A DNA stretch of 6,776 nt from Acidobacteriota bacterium (GCA_027064265.1 JAMOQA010000529.1:1-6776), one strand, 5' to 3'; shown: positions 1 to 6,443, numbered from the stretch's first letter. Notes: generated by a model from the sequence alone, not told the origin. Numbers and translations: made by a program.

Positions 1-453
1 CGGCGCAAGAAGAAGAAGTCGAGCGCCGCGGCCGAGGGCGGTAGCGAGGGGGAGGAGACGGCTCCCGAGACGCAGGAGACCGGCGGGCAGGAGGCTTCCG
101 AGGAGGCTCCCGCGGAAGATCCCGGCGGGGAGGCCGCGGCGTCCGCCGGGGAGGTTGCCGGGGATGCACCGGCGGAGGCCGAGGCCGACGCGAACGGCGA
201 GAAGCGCAAGAAGAAGCGCCGCCGCCGGCGCCGCCGGAAGAAGAAGTCAAACGGCGCCGGGGATGGTGGCGGCGAGGGAACGCCCGGGGGCGGCGCCGAG
301 GAACCCGCCACGGCGCCGGAATCCGCCCCGGACGAGCCGCCCCTGGCGGCACAGCCGGCGAGGCTCCCCGTCGAGGAAGGAGCCGGCGAGGTCCCGCGCC
401 TCGAGTGGTGGGAGGAGCTGGTCAGCATCGCCGTCGAGGCGACCCGCTCGTGA
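1..453 (+). CDS. C-terminal tail of an unidentified protein, low complexity with basic and acidic blocks (5' truncated)
   Basis: Frame 1 is open from the window edge to a TGA at 451-453, giving 150 residues; the start lies outside the window. The tail opens with a basic block (RRKKKK, residues 1-6). A Glu/Ala/Gly/Pro-rich acidic stretch follows (about 9-67), then 15 uninterrupted Lys/Arg residues (68-82), then a Gly/Pro/Glu/Ala stretch. It ends in a short, more ordered segment with EWWEEL near the C-terminus. No enzymatic domain, signal peptide or membrane segment is visible. Alternating basic and acidic disordered tails are known on bacterial RNA-binding proteins such as RNase E/G, DEAD-box helicases and pseudouridine synthases, so a nucleic-acid-binding role is plausible, but the family cannot be named. 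I chose this frame over the overlapping frames because it is open to the edge, has the charge-patterned composition of real disordered tails, and stops just before a hairpin repeat. Confidence 0.75.
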   Translation, partial: RRKKKKSSAAAEGGSEGEETAPETQETGGQEASEEAPAEDPGGEAAASAGEVAGDAPAEAEADANGEKRKKKRRRRRRRKKKSNGAGDGGGEGTPGGGAEEPATAPESAPDEPPLAAQPARLPVEEGAGEVPRLEWWEELVSIAVEATRS

Positions 454-475
454 CCCTTGCCGGTCGTGGAAGAAC

Positions 476-499
476 GGGCGGCCTTCCGGCCGCCCCTAC
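476..499 (-). repeat. REP-like hairpin element 1 (GTAG foot), left half of an inverted pair
   Basis: A perfect 8-bp stem, GGGCGGCC at 476-483 and GGCCGCCC at 488-495, closes a TTCC loop and is followed by CTAC. On the minus strand this reads GTAG, then stem, then a GGAA loop. It lies 22 bases after the stop of the upstream gene. A GTAG tetranucleotide at the foot of a short palindrome is the known hallmark of REP sequences recognised by RAYT (TnpA-REP) transposases. No T-tract follows, so it is not a classical intrinsic terminator, though it could slow polymerase or protect the mRNA 3' end. Confidence 0.7.
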
Positions 500-531
500 G
501 GGTTCCGCGTCGCGTGGTGGCGCGCGATGAT

Positions 532-555
532 GTAGGGGCGCCCGGCAGGGCGCCC
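532..555 (+). repeat. REP-like hairpin element 2 (GTAG foot), right half of an inverted pair
   Basis: GTAG at 532-535 is followed by a perfect 8-bp stem, GGGCGCCC at 536-543 and again at 548-555, closing a GGCA loop. It is the inverted partner of the element at 476-499, with a 32-base spacer between the two feet. The pair has 8-bp stems, 4-base loops and a GTAG foot on both sides, with foot facing foot. Compared with its partner, the innermost stem pairs differ but pairing is kept. The pair fills the gap between two convergent stop codons, the usual position of BIME-type repeats. Confidence 0.7.
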
Positions 556-593
556 GCATCCGGCGATGCTTGCCTTCGCGGGCACGGCGCGGG

Positions 594-1187
594 TCAGCGG
601 CGGCGAAGGAGCTTCTTGAGCGCGCGCCCGGCCCGGTAGAGAGCGCCGAAGAGGCCGCGGGGCCGCGGTTCCGGGAGGCCCAGGTAGCGGGCGCGCAGGC
701 GGGCCGCCGCGTGGCGGTCCAGCTCCTGCAGCCGCCGCACCAGCCACCCGGGCCGATCCGGCCGCCGGGCGATCCGCGCGATGGCGAAGTCGATCACGTG
801 GACCCGCTCCCCGTCGACCAGGACGTTCGACCGGTGCAGGTCGGCGATCGCCACGCCCCGGGCGTGGATCTCGCCGAGCACCCGGTCGAGGTCGTCGAAG
901 ACCGCCGCCGGGACCTTCCCGGGACGGAGCCGGTCGAGGGGCGTGCCCGGGGCCCGCTCGAGGACCAGCCGGTCCGGCCCCTCGAGGCCGAGGCAGGCGG
1001 GGATGCCGGGAACGCCGGCGAGGCGCGCGTAGACCCGGGCCTCGCGGCGCAGGGCGGGCCGCCCGACGAGGAGCCTCACCGGGAGGGAGCGGGCCCCGAA
1101 GTCCTTGACGACGACCTCGCGGCCCTCTCGCGTCTCGACGCGGACGTCCGCCTTGGTGGCGTTGCGGGGCCGGCCGACCTCGCTCAC
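594..1187 (-). CDS. WaaP/RIO-like small protein or sugar kinase
   Basis: The 197-residue product has a protein-kinase-like core. K28 in the VVVKDFG segment fits the ATP-binding lysine, and E49 in the RREARVYARL helix fits its salt-bridge partner. D116 and N121 in ADLHRSNVLV match the catalytic loop (Asp, then Asn five residues on), and D133 in VIDFA matches the metal-binding DFG position. No clear glycine-rich loop is seen. This pattern is typical of the Kdo/WaaP and RIO-like kinases that phosphorylate lipopolysaccharide core sugars or proteins; the actual substrate is unknown. At 197 residues it is short for the group, and the C-terminus is strongly basic (ends KKLLRRR), which could help it sit at the inner membrane surface. 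The GTG start at 1187 overlaps the upstream stop as GTGA, which implies translational coupling. A G-run five bases upstream may act as a weak ribosome-binding site. ABC1-like or aminoglycoside-phosphotransferase-like folds are less likely alternatives. Confidence 0.85.
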   Translation of the reverse strand: MSEVGRPRNATKADVRVETREGREVVVKDFGARSLPVRLLVGRPALRREARVYARLAGVPGIPACLGLEGPDRLVLERAPGTPLDRLRPGKVPAAVFDDLDRVLGEIHARGVAIADLHRSNVLVDGERVHVIDFAIARIARRPDRPGWLVRRLQELDRHAAARLRARYLGLPEPRPRGLFGALYRAGRALKKLLRRR

Positions 1188-2821
1188 GGGAGCCCCCCCG
1201 GGGGGCGCACCGCCGGCGCCTCCGGGACGGTGCCGCCGAGCAGGAACGCGTAGAAGCCCGCCTTCTCCGGGAGCCCCAGCTTCCACCAGTGGGCGACGAG
1301 GGCCCGGCCGAGCTCCTCGTCGCCGCCGAGGCCCGGCTCCTCGATCCGGGCGTACCGCAGGTGGTCGAACGCCTCGACCGCCCGTCCCCGGCGGAGGAGG
1401 AACGCCCCTACCCGGCCCCGGACCCAGGGATCGAACGGGGCCTCCCGGAGCATCCGGGCGAGATGCTCCTCCCGGACCGCGTCCGGTTCCCCGGCGAGGC
1501 GCAGCAGGCGGTCGAGGGCGGGAAACGCGGGGAGGAACCGGGGCTGGCGTCGCACCAGGTCCTCGAGGATCTTCCGGGCCTCCCGCTCGTTCCCGTCGAG
1601 GCCGCGACCCCAGGGGACGTCTCCCGCGACCGCCGCGGGGGCGAGGGCGACGGCGAGGCGGAACGCCCGGGAGGCGTCGGCGGGGGTCGCCTCGTGGGCG
1701 GCCCGGGCGAGGGGGACCCGCAGCCCCGGACCCGCGCGACGGGCGAGCCGGTCGAGCAGGCGGGCCCGGGCCCGGCGCCGGGCCGCTTCCCGGTGCTCCG
1801 CGGGGACCCGGGCGAGTTCCGGCTCCAGCCGGTCGACCAGGCGGTCCAGGTCGGCCAGCATCTCGGCGGGCGTCCGGTCCGCGAGGCGGATGCCGTCCGC
1901 GAGCCGGCAGGTCGCCTTCCAGGCGACCGAGGTGAAGAGCGGCGCGTCGGGGGCCCGCAGCAGGTGCACCGTCCGGGTCTCCCGGACGCCACCCGCGACG
2001 AAGCGGCGCTCGGTGAAGGCGGGCAGGTACCCGGGAGCGAGGACGACGTAGCCGACGCGGATCGCGGTCGGGACCACGGCGTGGGGAAACCGCTTCCGGT
2101 CCCGGAGGGCGAAGATGCCGCACGTCGCCTCGAGGACGCCGGCGTCGTCGGTGCGGCCGACGTACTCGAGGGGCGGCTGGGGCAGCGGTCTCACGCCCGG
2201 GGAGAAGAACGCCCTCCGCCAGTTGCCGTCCGGGGGCAGGGCGGCCACCGGCGCGAACCCCCGGTCGCGCCAGTACCCGAGGTGGAGGGCGGCGTCCCCG
2301 ATCGCGTCCATCGCCGGGTACGACCACGGGAGGAACCGCCAGGCGCCGTAGAGGCGCGCGCCGTCCTCGCCGGTGTTCACCGCGTAGAAGGACGGATCGG
2401 TGTACCGGAACACCCGGGCCCCTGCTACCGGCGTCTCCTCGTCGTCGACGACCAGCAGGCGGGTGACCACCCCGTGGCGGCGCAGGAACCTGCGGGAGAC
2501 CTTCCGGCGCTGGCGGCCGGGAGCGACCGGCAGGAAGCGCGGGCCCGCGGTCCCGGCGAGTTTCCCTCGCCGCCGCCGGAGGGCGCGGCGAGCCCGGCGG
2601 ACCGCGGTCCGCTCGTCCGTGGGCACCCGTCCCTCCCCGGGGCGGACCACCAGGTCCGGCCGCTCGATCTCGTCGACCACCGCCACGTAGCCGCGAAACT
2701 CGCCGTCCCAGGCGGCCCGGGGCCGCGGCGCTCGGGCGGCCCGGAGAGGGAGCGCCCCCGCCGCCAGCAGCAGGCCGGCGCCGAGGAGCGTCGCCAGGAA
2801 CCGTCCGGGAACTCCGTGCAT
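1184..2821 (-). CDS. putative exported protein with carboxypeptidase-regulatory-like domain and TPR-like C-terminus
   Basis: The 545-residue product is not a recognised named family. Residues 1-31 look like a signal peptide: a short basic start (R7), a hydrophobic core from about 8 to 26, and AxA-type cleavage choices near 28-31. An Arg-rich linker spans about 73-117. Residues about 121-290 have the beta-sandwich pattern of carboxypeptidase-regulatory/PEGA-like domains: LLVVDDEETPVAGARVF, then TDDAGVLEA, then LAPGYLPAF, then ETRTVHLLRAP, with an aromatic-rich insertion (about 140-215). Residues about 315-360 are charged and helical. About 380-530 resembles degenerate TPR helices (for example EARKILEDLVRRQP and AVEAFDHLRYARIEEP). 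The ATG at 2821 is chosen because it starts the signal peptide and has AGGA (2833-2830) eight bases upstream. The gene heads a two-gene unit and overlaps the kinase by four bases. A surface or periplasmic scaffold role is an inference; if the hydrophobic stretch is not cleaved it would be a membrane anchor. Confidence 0.85.
   Translation of the reverse strand: MHGVPGRFLATLLGAGLLLAAGALPLRAARAPRPRAAWDGEFRGYVAVVDEIERPDLVVRPGEGRVPTDERTAVRRARRALRRRRGKLAGTAGPRFLPVAPGRQRRKVSRRFLRRHGVVTRLLVVDDEETPVAGARVFRYTDPSFYAVNTGEDGARLYGAWRFLPWSYPAMDAIGDAALHLGYWRDRGFAPVAALPPDGNWRRAFFSPGVRPLPQPPLEYVGRTDDAGVLEATCGIFALRDRKRFPHAVVPTAIRVGYVVLAPGYLPAFTERRFVAGGVRETRTVHLLRAPDAPLFTSVAWKATCRLADGIRLADRTPAEMLADLDRLVDRLEPELARVPAEHREAARRRARARLLDRLARRAGPGLRVPLARAAHEATPADASRAFRLAVALAPAAVAGDVPWGRGLDGNEREARKILEDLVRRQPRFLPAFPALDRLLRLAGEPDAVREEHLARMLREAPFDPWVRGRVGAFLLRRGRAVEAFDHLRYARIEEPGLGGDEELGRALVAHWWKLGLPEKAGFYAFLLGGTVPEAPAVRPPGGLP
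1193..1199 (-). other. G7 slippery heptamer at the gene junction (possible -1 frameshift site and/or weak ribosome-binding site)
   Basis: On the minus strand the end of the 545-residue protein gene reads CCG GGG GGG CTC CCG TGA, so the zero frame is phased exactly as G GGG GGG. Two tRNAs could re-pair perfectly after a -1 slip. The -1 frame then reads GCT CCC GTG AGC, which is the frame of the downstream kinase. The run is immediately preceded by C6, making a CCCCCC/GGGGGG palindrome that could fold or stall. The same G-run sits five bases before the kinase GTG start and could pair imperfectly with the anti-Shine-Dalgarno sequence. The phase is directly visible; actual frameshifting is unproven. 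Confidence 0.35.
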
Positions 2822-2915
2822 GGGGAAGATCCTGCCCCACCCGCCGCTCCCTGCCAACGGCCGGTTGAGCCGCGCCGCGGGGCATGCCACCCTGCGGCCC
2901 CTGGAGGAGGACGAG
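2822..2915. promoter_or_regulatory. divergent intergenic region expected to carry two opposing promoters
   Basis: These 94 bases separate the start of the exported-protein/kinase unit (minus) from the start of the hydratase (plus), so promoters for both are expected here or inside the gene ends. The region is slightly less G-rich in the middle. A TTGAGC at 2865-2870 is a possible plus-strand -35 box, but the -10 position 17 bases on (CACCCT, 2888-2893) is poor. No convincing sigma-70 pair or operator palindrome is seen, so only the regional assignment is supported. Confidence 0.4.
2903..2910 (+). promoter_or_regulatory. strong Shine-Dalgarno that fixes the hydratase start
   Basis: GGAGGAGG lies five bases before the ATG at 2916. 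It decides the start: the frame is also open from an ATG at 2820, but the extra 32 residues would lie in the intergenic DNA, have no such site upstream, and lack family homology, whereas family proteins start just before the first beta strand as here. Confidence 0.8.
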
Positions 2916-3698
2916 ATGGCGGAGACGTTCGTGCGGGTGGAGCGGCCGGCGGAGCGGGTGGCGGAGATCGTCCTCGACCGGCCGCCGGTGAACGCGCTCT
3001 CGCGGGAGATGGTGCGGCAGCTGCGGGAGGCGGCGGAACGGGTCGGGGACGAGCCGACCCTCGCCTGCGTGCTGGTGACGGCGCGGGGAAAGGCGTTCTG
3101 CGCGGGGGCGGACCTCAAGGAGCGGAAGGGGATGACCGACGACGAGGTCGTCGCCACCGTCCGCGGGATCGGCGAGATGTGCTCGGCCGTCGCCGCGATC
3201 CCGGTGCCGGTGATCGCGGTGATCGGCGGAGCGGCCCTCGGGGGCGGGCTCGAGCTGGCCCTCGCCTGCGACCTGCGGGTGGCCGCCGAGGATGCGAAGG
3301 TCGGCCTGCCGGAGTGCTCCCTCGCGATCATCCCCGGGGCGGGAGGGACCCAGCGCCTTTCCCGGATCGCCGGGCCCGCCGTCGCCAAGCGCTGGATCTT
3401 CACGGCGCGGGTGGCGCCGGCGGCGGAGGCGGCCCGGGACGGAATCGTCGACCTGGCGGTTCCCCGGGAGGAGCTGCGGGACGCCGCCCTCGCCCTCGCC
3501 GGCGAGATCGCCCGGTGTGGTCCCCTGGCGCTTCGGGCGGCGAAGCGGGCGATCGACCGGGGCCTCGCGGTGGGAGACCTGGCCGCCGGCCTCGAGGTCG
3601 AGCACGGGGAGTACCTGGCGATCCTGCCGACGGAGGACCGGCTGGAGGCCCTGCGCGCGTTCGCCGAGAAGCGTCCGCCGCGGTTCGAGGGGCGCTGA
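2916..3698 (+). CDS. enoyl-CoA hydratase/isomerase family protein, AUH (methylglutaconyl-CoA hydratase)-like
   Basis: The 260-residue product is a full-length crotonase-fold enzyme, the usual family size. It adds water across the double bond of an enoyl-CoA thioester, probably in the cytoplasm. The CAGADLKER segment (62-70) supplies the first oxyanion-hole element. GGAALGGGLELALACDLRVAA (starting at 104) supplies the second and carries E113. LPECSLAIIPGAGGTQRL (131-148) carries E133. E113 and E133 are 20 residues apart, as are the two catalytic glutamates of rat hydratase (144 and 164), so full hydratase activity is expected. DLKER, AIIPGAGGTQRL and the C-terminal AEKRPPRFEG closely resemble human AUH, a leucine-degradation hydratase that also binds RNA, so a 3-methylglutaconyl-CoA hydratase role is a good guess. 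General short-chain enoyl-CoA hydratase or another acyl-CoA pathway is possible. No leucine-degradation neighbours are in view, so no gene symbol is given. Confidence 0.93.
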   Translation: MAETFVRVERPAERVAEIVLDRPPVNALSREMVRQLREAAERVGDEPTLACVLVTARGKAFCAGADLKERKGMTDDEVVATVRGIGEMCSAVAAIPVPVIAVIGGAALGGGLELALACDLRVAAEDAKVGLPECSLAIIPGAGGTQRLSRIAGPAVAKRWIFTARVAPAAEAARDGIVDLAVPREELRDAALALAGEIARCGPLALRAAKRAIDRGLAVGDLAAGLEVEHGEYLAILPTEDRLEALRAFAEKRPPRFEGR

Positions 3699-3792
3699 CC
3701 GGGGCGCCCCGCGAGGGTTCGCTGAAGTTCGGCCGGGCGCGGCCGATGAGACGGGCAGGGGGAGCCCCCAGGTTCCCCGAAAGGAGTCCGCC
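3699..3792 (+). other. hydratase-glgP intergenic spacer with a short hairpin and glgP ribosome-binding site
   Basis: This 94-base gap holds a 7-bp stem, TCGGCCG at 3729-3735 and CGGCCGA at 3740-3746, with a GGCG loop, and a GGGG/CCCC mini-hairpin at 3758-3769. A 12-bp palindrome (3700-3711) directly follows the hydratase stop. No T-tract follows any of them, so none is a clear terminator, and no convincing promoter is visible. The two genes could be co-transcribed or separate. AAGGAG at 3781-3786, six bases before the ATG, is a good Shine-Dalgarno for glgP. Confidence 0.45.
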
Positions 3793-6384
3793 ATGCCGCG
3801 TCCGATCGGTACGTTCCGCGTCCGCGCCAACCTCCCGGAGCCGCTCTCGGGCCTCGTCGAGCTGGCGTACAACCTCCACTGGACCTGGAACCACGAGGCG
3901 ATCGCCCTCTTCCGGCGCCTCGACCGGGACCTGTGGGAGTCGACCGGCCACAACCCGGTCCGCATGCTCGGCCGGGTCTCCCAGCCCCGCCTCGAGCGAC
4001 TGGCCCGGGACAACGGTTTCCTCGATCACCTGGACCGGGCCCTCGAGCAGCTCCACCGGCACCTCGAGCGGACGACCTGGTTCGAGGAACGCTGGGGCAA
4101 GGTCGACGCGCCCGAGATCGCCTACTTCTCGATGGAGTTCGGCCTGACCGAGTGCCTGCCGATCTACTCGGGCGGGCTCGGGATCCTCGCCGGCGACCAC
4201 CTGAAGTCGGCGAGCGAGCTGGGAGTACCCCTCTGTGGCGTCGGGCTCCTCTACCGCCAGGGGTACTTTCAGCAGTACCTCTCGGCGGACGGCTGGCAGC
4301 AGGAGCGGTACCCGGACAACGACTTCTGGAACATGCCGGTCACCCTGGAGAGAGATGACCGGGGAGCGCCGCTCACCGTGCGCGTGCCGTTCCCGGGGCG
4401 GGAGGTCGTGGCGCAGGTCTGGCGGGTGCAGGTCGGGCGGGTGCCTCTCTACCTGCTCGACACCAACGTCGAGGAGAACTCGGACGAGGACCGGCGGATC
4501 ACCTACCAGCTCTACGGTGGCGACCAGCGGACCCGGATCCAGCAGGAGCTGGTCCTCGGGGTCGGCGGGATGATGGCCCTCCGGGCCCTCGGGCTCCACG
4601 TGCAGGTCTGCCACATGAACGAGGGCCACGCCGCGTTCATGGCCGTCGAGCGAATCCGCCGCCGGAAGGAGAAGGACGGGCTTTCCACCGATGAGGCCCT
4701 CGAGGTCGTCCGGGGCGGGACGTTCTTCACGACCCACACGCCGGTGCCGGCCGGGATCGACGAGTTCCCCCCCGCCCTGGTCCACGAGTTCCTCGGGCCG
4801 CTGCTCGACCGGAGCGGGATCGACCGGAACTGGTTCATGGCCCTCGGGCGGCGGAACCCGGAGGATCCGTCCGAGCCGTTCAACATGGCGCTTCTCGCCC
4901 TGCGGACCACCGCCAAGGCCAACGGCGTGAGCCGGCTCCACGGCGAGGTCTCCCGGAAGATGTGGGCGGACATCTGGGCGGCGGTGCCCCGGGAGGAGGT
5001 CCCGATCGGGCACGTCACCAACGGGATCCACACGCGATCCTGGACCAGCGCCGACATGACCGCGCTCCTCCAGCGCTACCTGGGGCCGGACTGGCTCGAG
5101 CGCCCCGCCGACCACTCGGTCTGGGAGCGGATCGACCAGGTGCCCGACGTGGAGCTGTGGCGGGTCCACGAGCGCCGCCGGGAGCGGTTGATCGCCTTCG
5201 CCCGGCGACGGCTCGCCGAGCAGCTCCGGGCGCGGGGTGCCTCCAAGCGGGAGATCGAGGCGGCCCGGGAGGTGCTGAACCCGGAGGCCCTGACGATCGG
5301 GTTCGCGCGGCGGTTCGCGACGTACAAGCGGGCGACCCTGCTCCTACGGGACCCCGAGCGGCTGCGCCGGCTGCTGACCGACCCGAACCGCCCGGTGCAG
5401 TTCATCTTCGCGGGCAAGGCGCATCCGCGGGACGACGGGGGAAAGGCGCTGATCCGGGAGATCATCCACTTCGCCCGGCAGGCCGAAGTGCGGCCCCACT
5501 TCGTCTTCCTCGAGAACTACGACATCGAGATCGCCCGGTACCTGGTGCAGGGAGTGGACGTCTGGCTGAACAACCCGCGGCGTCCCATGGAGGCATCGGG
5601 AACGTCGGGCATGAAGGTGATTCCCAACGGCGGACTCAACCTCTCCGTTCTCGACGGCTGGTGGTGCGAGGGGTACGCCCCGGATACCGGCTGGGCGATC
5701 GGCCACGGCGAGGAGTACGACGACCCGGACTACCAGGACGAGGTGGAGTCCCGGGCGCTGTACGACGTCCTCGAGAACGAGGTGATCCCGCTCTTCTACG
5801 ACCGGAAGGCCGACGGTCCGCCGCGGGGCTGGATCGCGATGATGAAGGCCTCGATGCGGAAGCTCGGCCCGGTGTTCAACACGAACCGGATGGTCGAGGA
5901 GTACGTCACCCGCTACTACATCCCGTCGGCCGAGAGCTGGCGGAAGCTCTCGGGGGACGGATTCGCCCTCGCCCGGGAGCTGGTCGGCTGGAAGCAGCGA
6001 GTGCGGGCCGCCTGGCACGAGGTGGGGATTCTCTCCGCCGGTTTCTCCCGGGGAGGCGAGGCCCGGGTCGGGGAACGCCTCGAGGTGGAGGCGCAGGTGC
6101 GACTGGGGGCGCTCTCGCCCGACGACGTCCGGGTGGAGCTGTGGTACGGTCCGCTGGACGCGGACGGCGAGATCGAGCGGGGGCGGACGGTCGAGCTGCT
6201 CTGCCGGGGTCCGGCCGGTCCGGGAACCTGGGTCTACGAGGGGAAGCTCCCCTGCGAGGAGACGGGACGGTTCGGGTACACGGCCCGGGTCCGGCCCTGG
6301 CACCCGGAGCTGGTCGACCGGTTCGACCTGGAACGGGTGCTCTGGTTCGACCCGGCCGCCGCCTGCGACCCGGCCCTCGCCTGA
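3793..6384 (+). CDS. glgP: alpha-glucan (glycogen) phosphorylase, GT35 family with N-terminal DUF3417
   Basis: The 863-residue product cleaves terminal alpha-1,4 glucose units from glycogen or maltodextrins using phosphate, releasing glucose-1-phosphate in the cytoplasm. Residues about 10-115 form the DUF3417 segment (LAYNLHWTWNHEA) that marks the bacterial short-form class (TIGR02094-like), which lacks the phosphorylation and AMP sites of animal muscle phosphorylase. The catalytic core follows: AYFSMEFGL (110-118), the phosphate-side glycine loop GGLGILAGDH (127-136), HMNEGHAAF (274-282), and FFTTHTP with H315 at the position of the active-site histidine. R507 and K512 in RRFATYKR match the phosphate-binding Arg569/Lys574 of rabbit enzyme. 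K608 in EASGTSGMK fits the lysine that holds pyridoxal phosphate. After about 717 comes a helix and then a beta-rich C-terminal region usual for this class. Length is normal for the class and all key residues are present. The AAGGAG six bases upstream and homology of the first residues support this ATG. No other glycogen genes are in the window. Confidence 0.97.
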   Translation: MPRPIGTFRVRANLPEPLSGLVELAYNLHWTWNHEAIALFRRLDRDLWESTGHNPVRMLGRVSQPRLERLARDNGFLDHLDRALEQLHRHLERTTWFEERWGKVDAPEIAYFSMEFGLTECLPIYSGGLGILAGDHLKSASELGVPLCGVGLLYRQGYFQQYLSADGWQQERYPDNDFWNMPVTLERDDRGAPLTVRVPFPGREVVAQVWRVQVGRVPLYLLDTNVEENSDEDRRITYQLYGGDQRTRIQQELVLGVGGMMALRALGLHVQVCHMNEGHAAFMAVERIRRRKEKDGLSTDEALEVVRGGTFFTTHTPVPAGIDEFPPALVHEFLGPLLDRSGIDRNWFMALGRRNPEDPSEPFNMALLALRTTAKANGVSRLHGEVSRKMWADIWAAVPREEVPIGHVTNGIHTRSWTSADMTALLQRYLGPDWLERPADHSVWERIDQVPDVELWRVHERRRERLIAFARRRLAEQLRARGASKREIEAAREVLNPEALTIGFARRFATYKRATLLLRDPERLRRLLTDPNRPVQFIFAGKAHPRDDGGKALIREIIHFARQAEVRPHFVFLENYDIEIARYLVQGVDVWLNNPRRPMEASGTSGMKVIPNGGLNLSVLDGWWCEGYAPDTGWAIGHGEEYDDPDYQDEVESRALYDVLENEVIPLFYDRKADGPPRGWIAMMKASMRKLGPVFNTNRMVEEYVTRYYIPSAESWRKLSGDGFALARELVGWKQRVRAAWHEVGILSAGFSRGGEARVGERLEVEAQVRLGALSPDDVRVELWYGPLDADGEIERGRTVELLCRGPAGPGTWVYEGKLPCEETGRFGYTARVRPWHPELVDRFDLERVLWFDPAAACDPALA

Positions 6385-6385
6385 C

Positions 6386-6412
6386 CCCGCGTGCCGCTTC
6401 GCGGCACGCGGG
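6386..6412 (+). terminator. strong GC-rich hairpin directly after glgP, possible terminator
   Basis: A perfect 12-bp stem, CCCGCGTGCCGC at 6386-6397 and GCGGCACGCGGG at 6401-6412, closes a TTC loop two bases after the glgP stop codon. It is the most stable hairpin in the window. It is not followed by a T-run; the nearest is TTTTT at 6455-6459, beyond a second hairpin. It may stop or pause transcription, protect the 3' end, or belong to the repeat cluster, because the hairpin at 6496-6523 resembles its reverse complement. Confidence 0.5.
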
Positions 6413-6443
6413 CGCAGCACGCTGCACGGGCGCAGCACGCTGC
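6410..6443 (+). repeat. tandem 16-base direct repeat, period 18
   Basis: GGGCGCAGCACGCTGC occurs at 6410-6425 and again at 6428-6443; counting the full 18-base period, 17 of 18 bases agree. The second copy continues into GCCCCTAC and forms a complete hairpin element; the first copy lacks that second stem half and looks like a truncated or slipped duplication. Either copy of GGGCGCAG could pair with CTGCGCCC at 6440-6447, so two competing folds exist. Confidence 0.75.

Noticed and set aside
155..535. Plus-strand open frame overlapping the end of the first gene
   Set aside because: It is an Arg/Pro/Ser-rich off-frame reading and passes through the first hairpin element.
2829..2857. TTGGCA/CAGGAT promoter-like pair on the minus strand with 17-base spacing
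   Set aside because: The -10 candidate coincides with the ribosome-binding site of the exported-protein gene and leaves no room for a leader, so it is probably chance.
2820..2915. Upstream ATG for the hydratase (32 extra residues)
   Set aside because: It overlaps the start of the divergent gene and lacks a ribosome-binding site, whereas the ATG at 2916 has GGAGGAGG five bases upstream.
3700..3711. 12-bp palindrome after the hydratase stop as an operator or terminator
   Set aside because: It is a short G/C-only palindrome that is expected by chance in such GC-rich DNA, with no loop, no T-run and no regulator gene nearby.
3292..3792. Upstream extension of the glgP reading frame into the hydratase gene
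   Set aside because: The extra 167 residues are an off-frame reading of the hydratase. The ATG at 3793 has a good ribosome-binding site and begins where family proteins begin.
594..4013. Very long minus-strand open frame (over 1100 codons) running through the kinase frame
   Set aside because: Only the last 197 codons look like protein. The rest is Arg/Pro/Gly-rich antisense or off-frame reading of the exported-protein and hydratase genes, as expected where stop codons are rare in GC-rich DNA.
1289..4147. Long plus-strand open frame of about 950 codons opposite the minus-strand genes
   Set aside because: Its translation has no domain motifs, is Gly/Arg/Pro/Glu-rich, and crosses the well-supported genes on the other strand and the hydratase in another frame.
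3400..5169. Minus-strand open frame of 589 codons antisense to the hydratase and glgP
   Set aside because: It mirrors glgP codons, has no recognisable motif, and conflicts with an intact enzyme gene on the plus strand.
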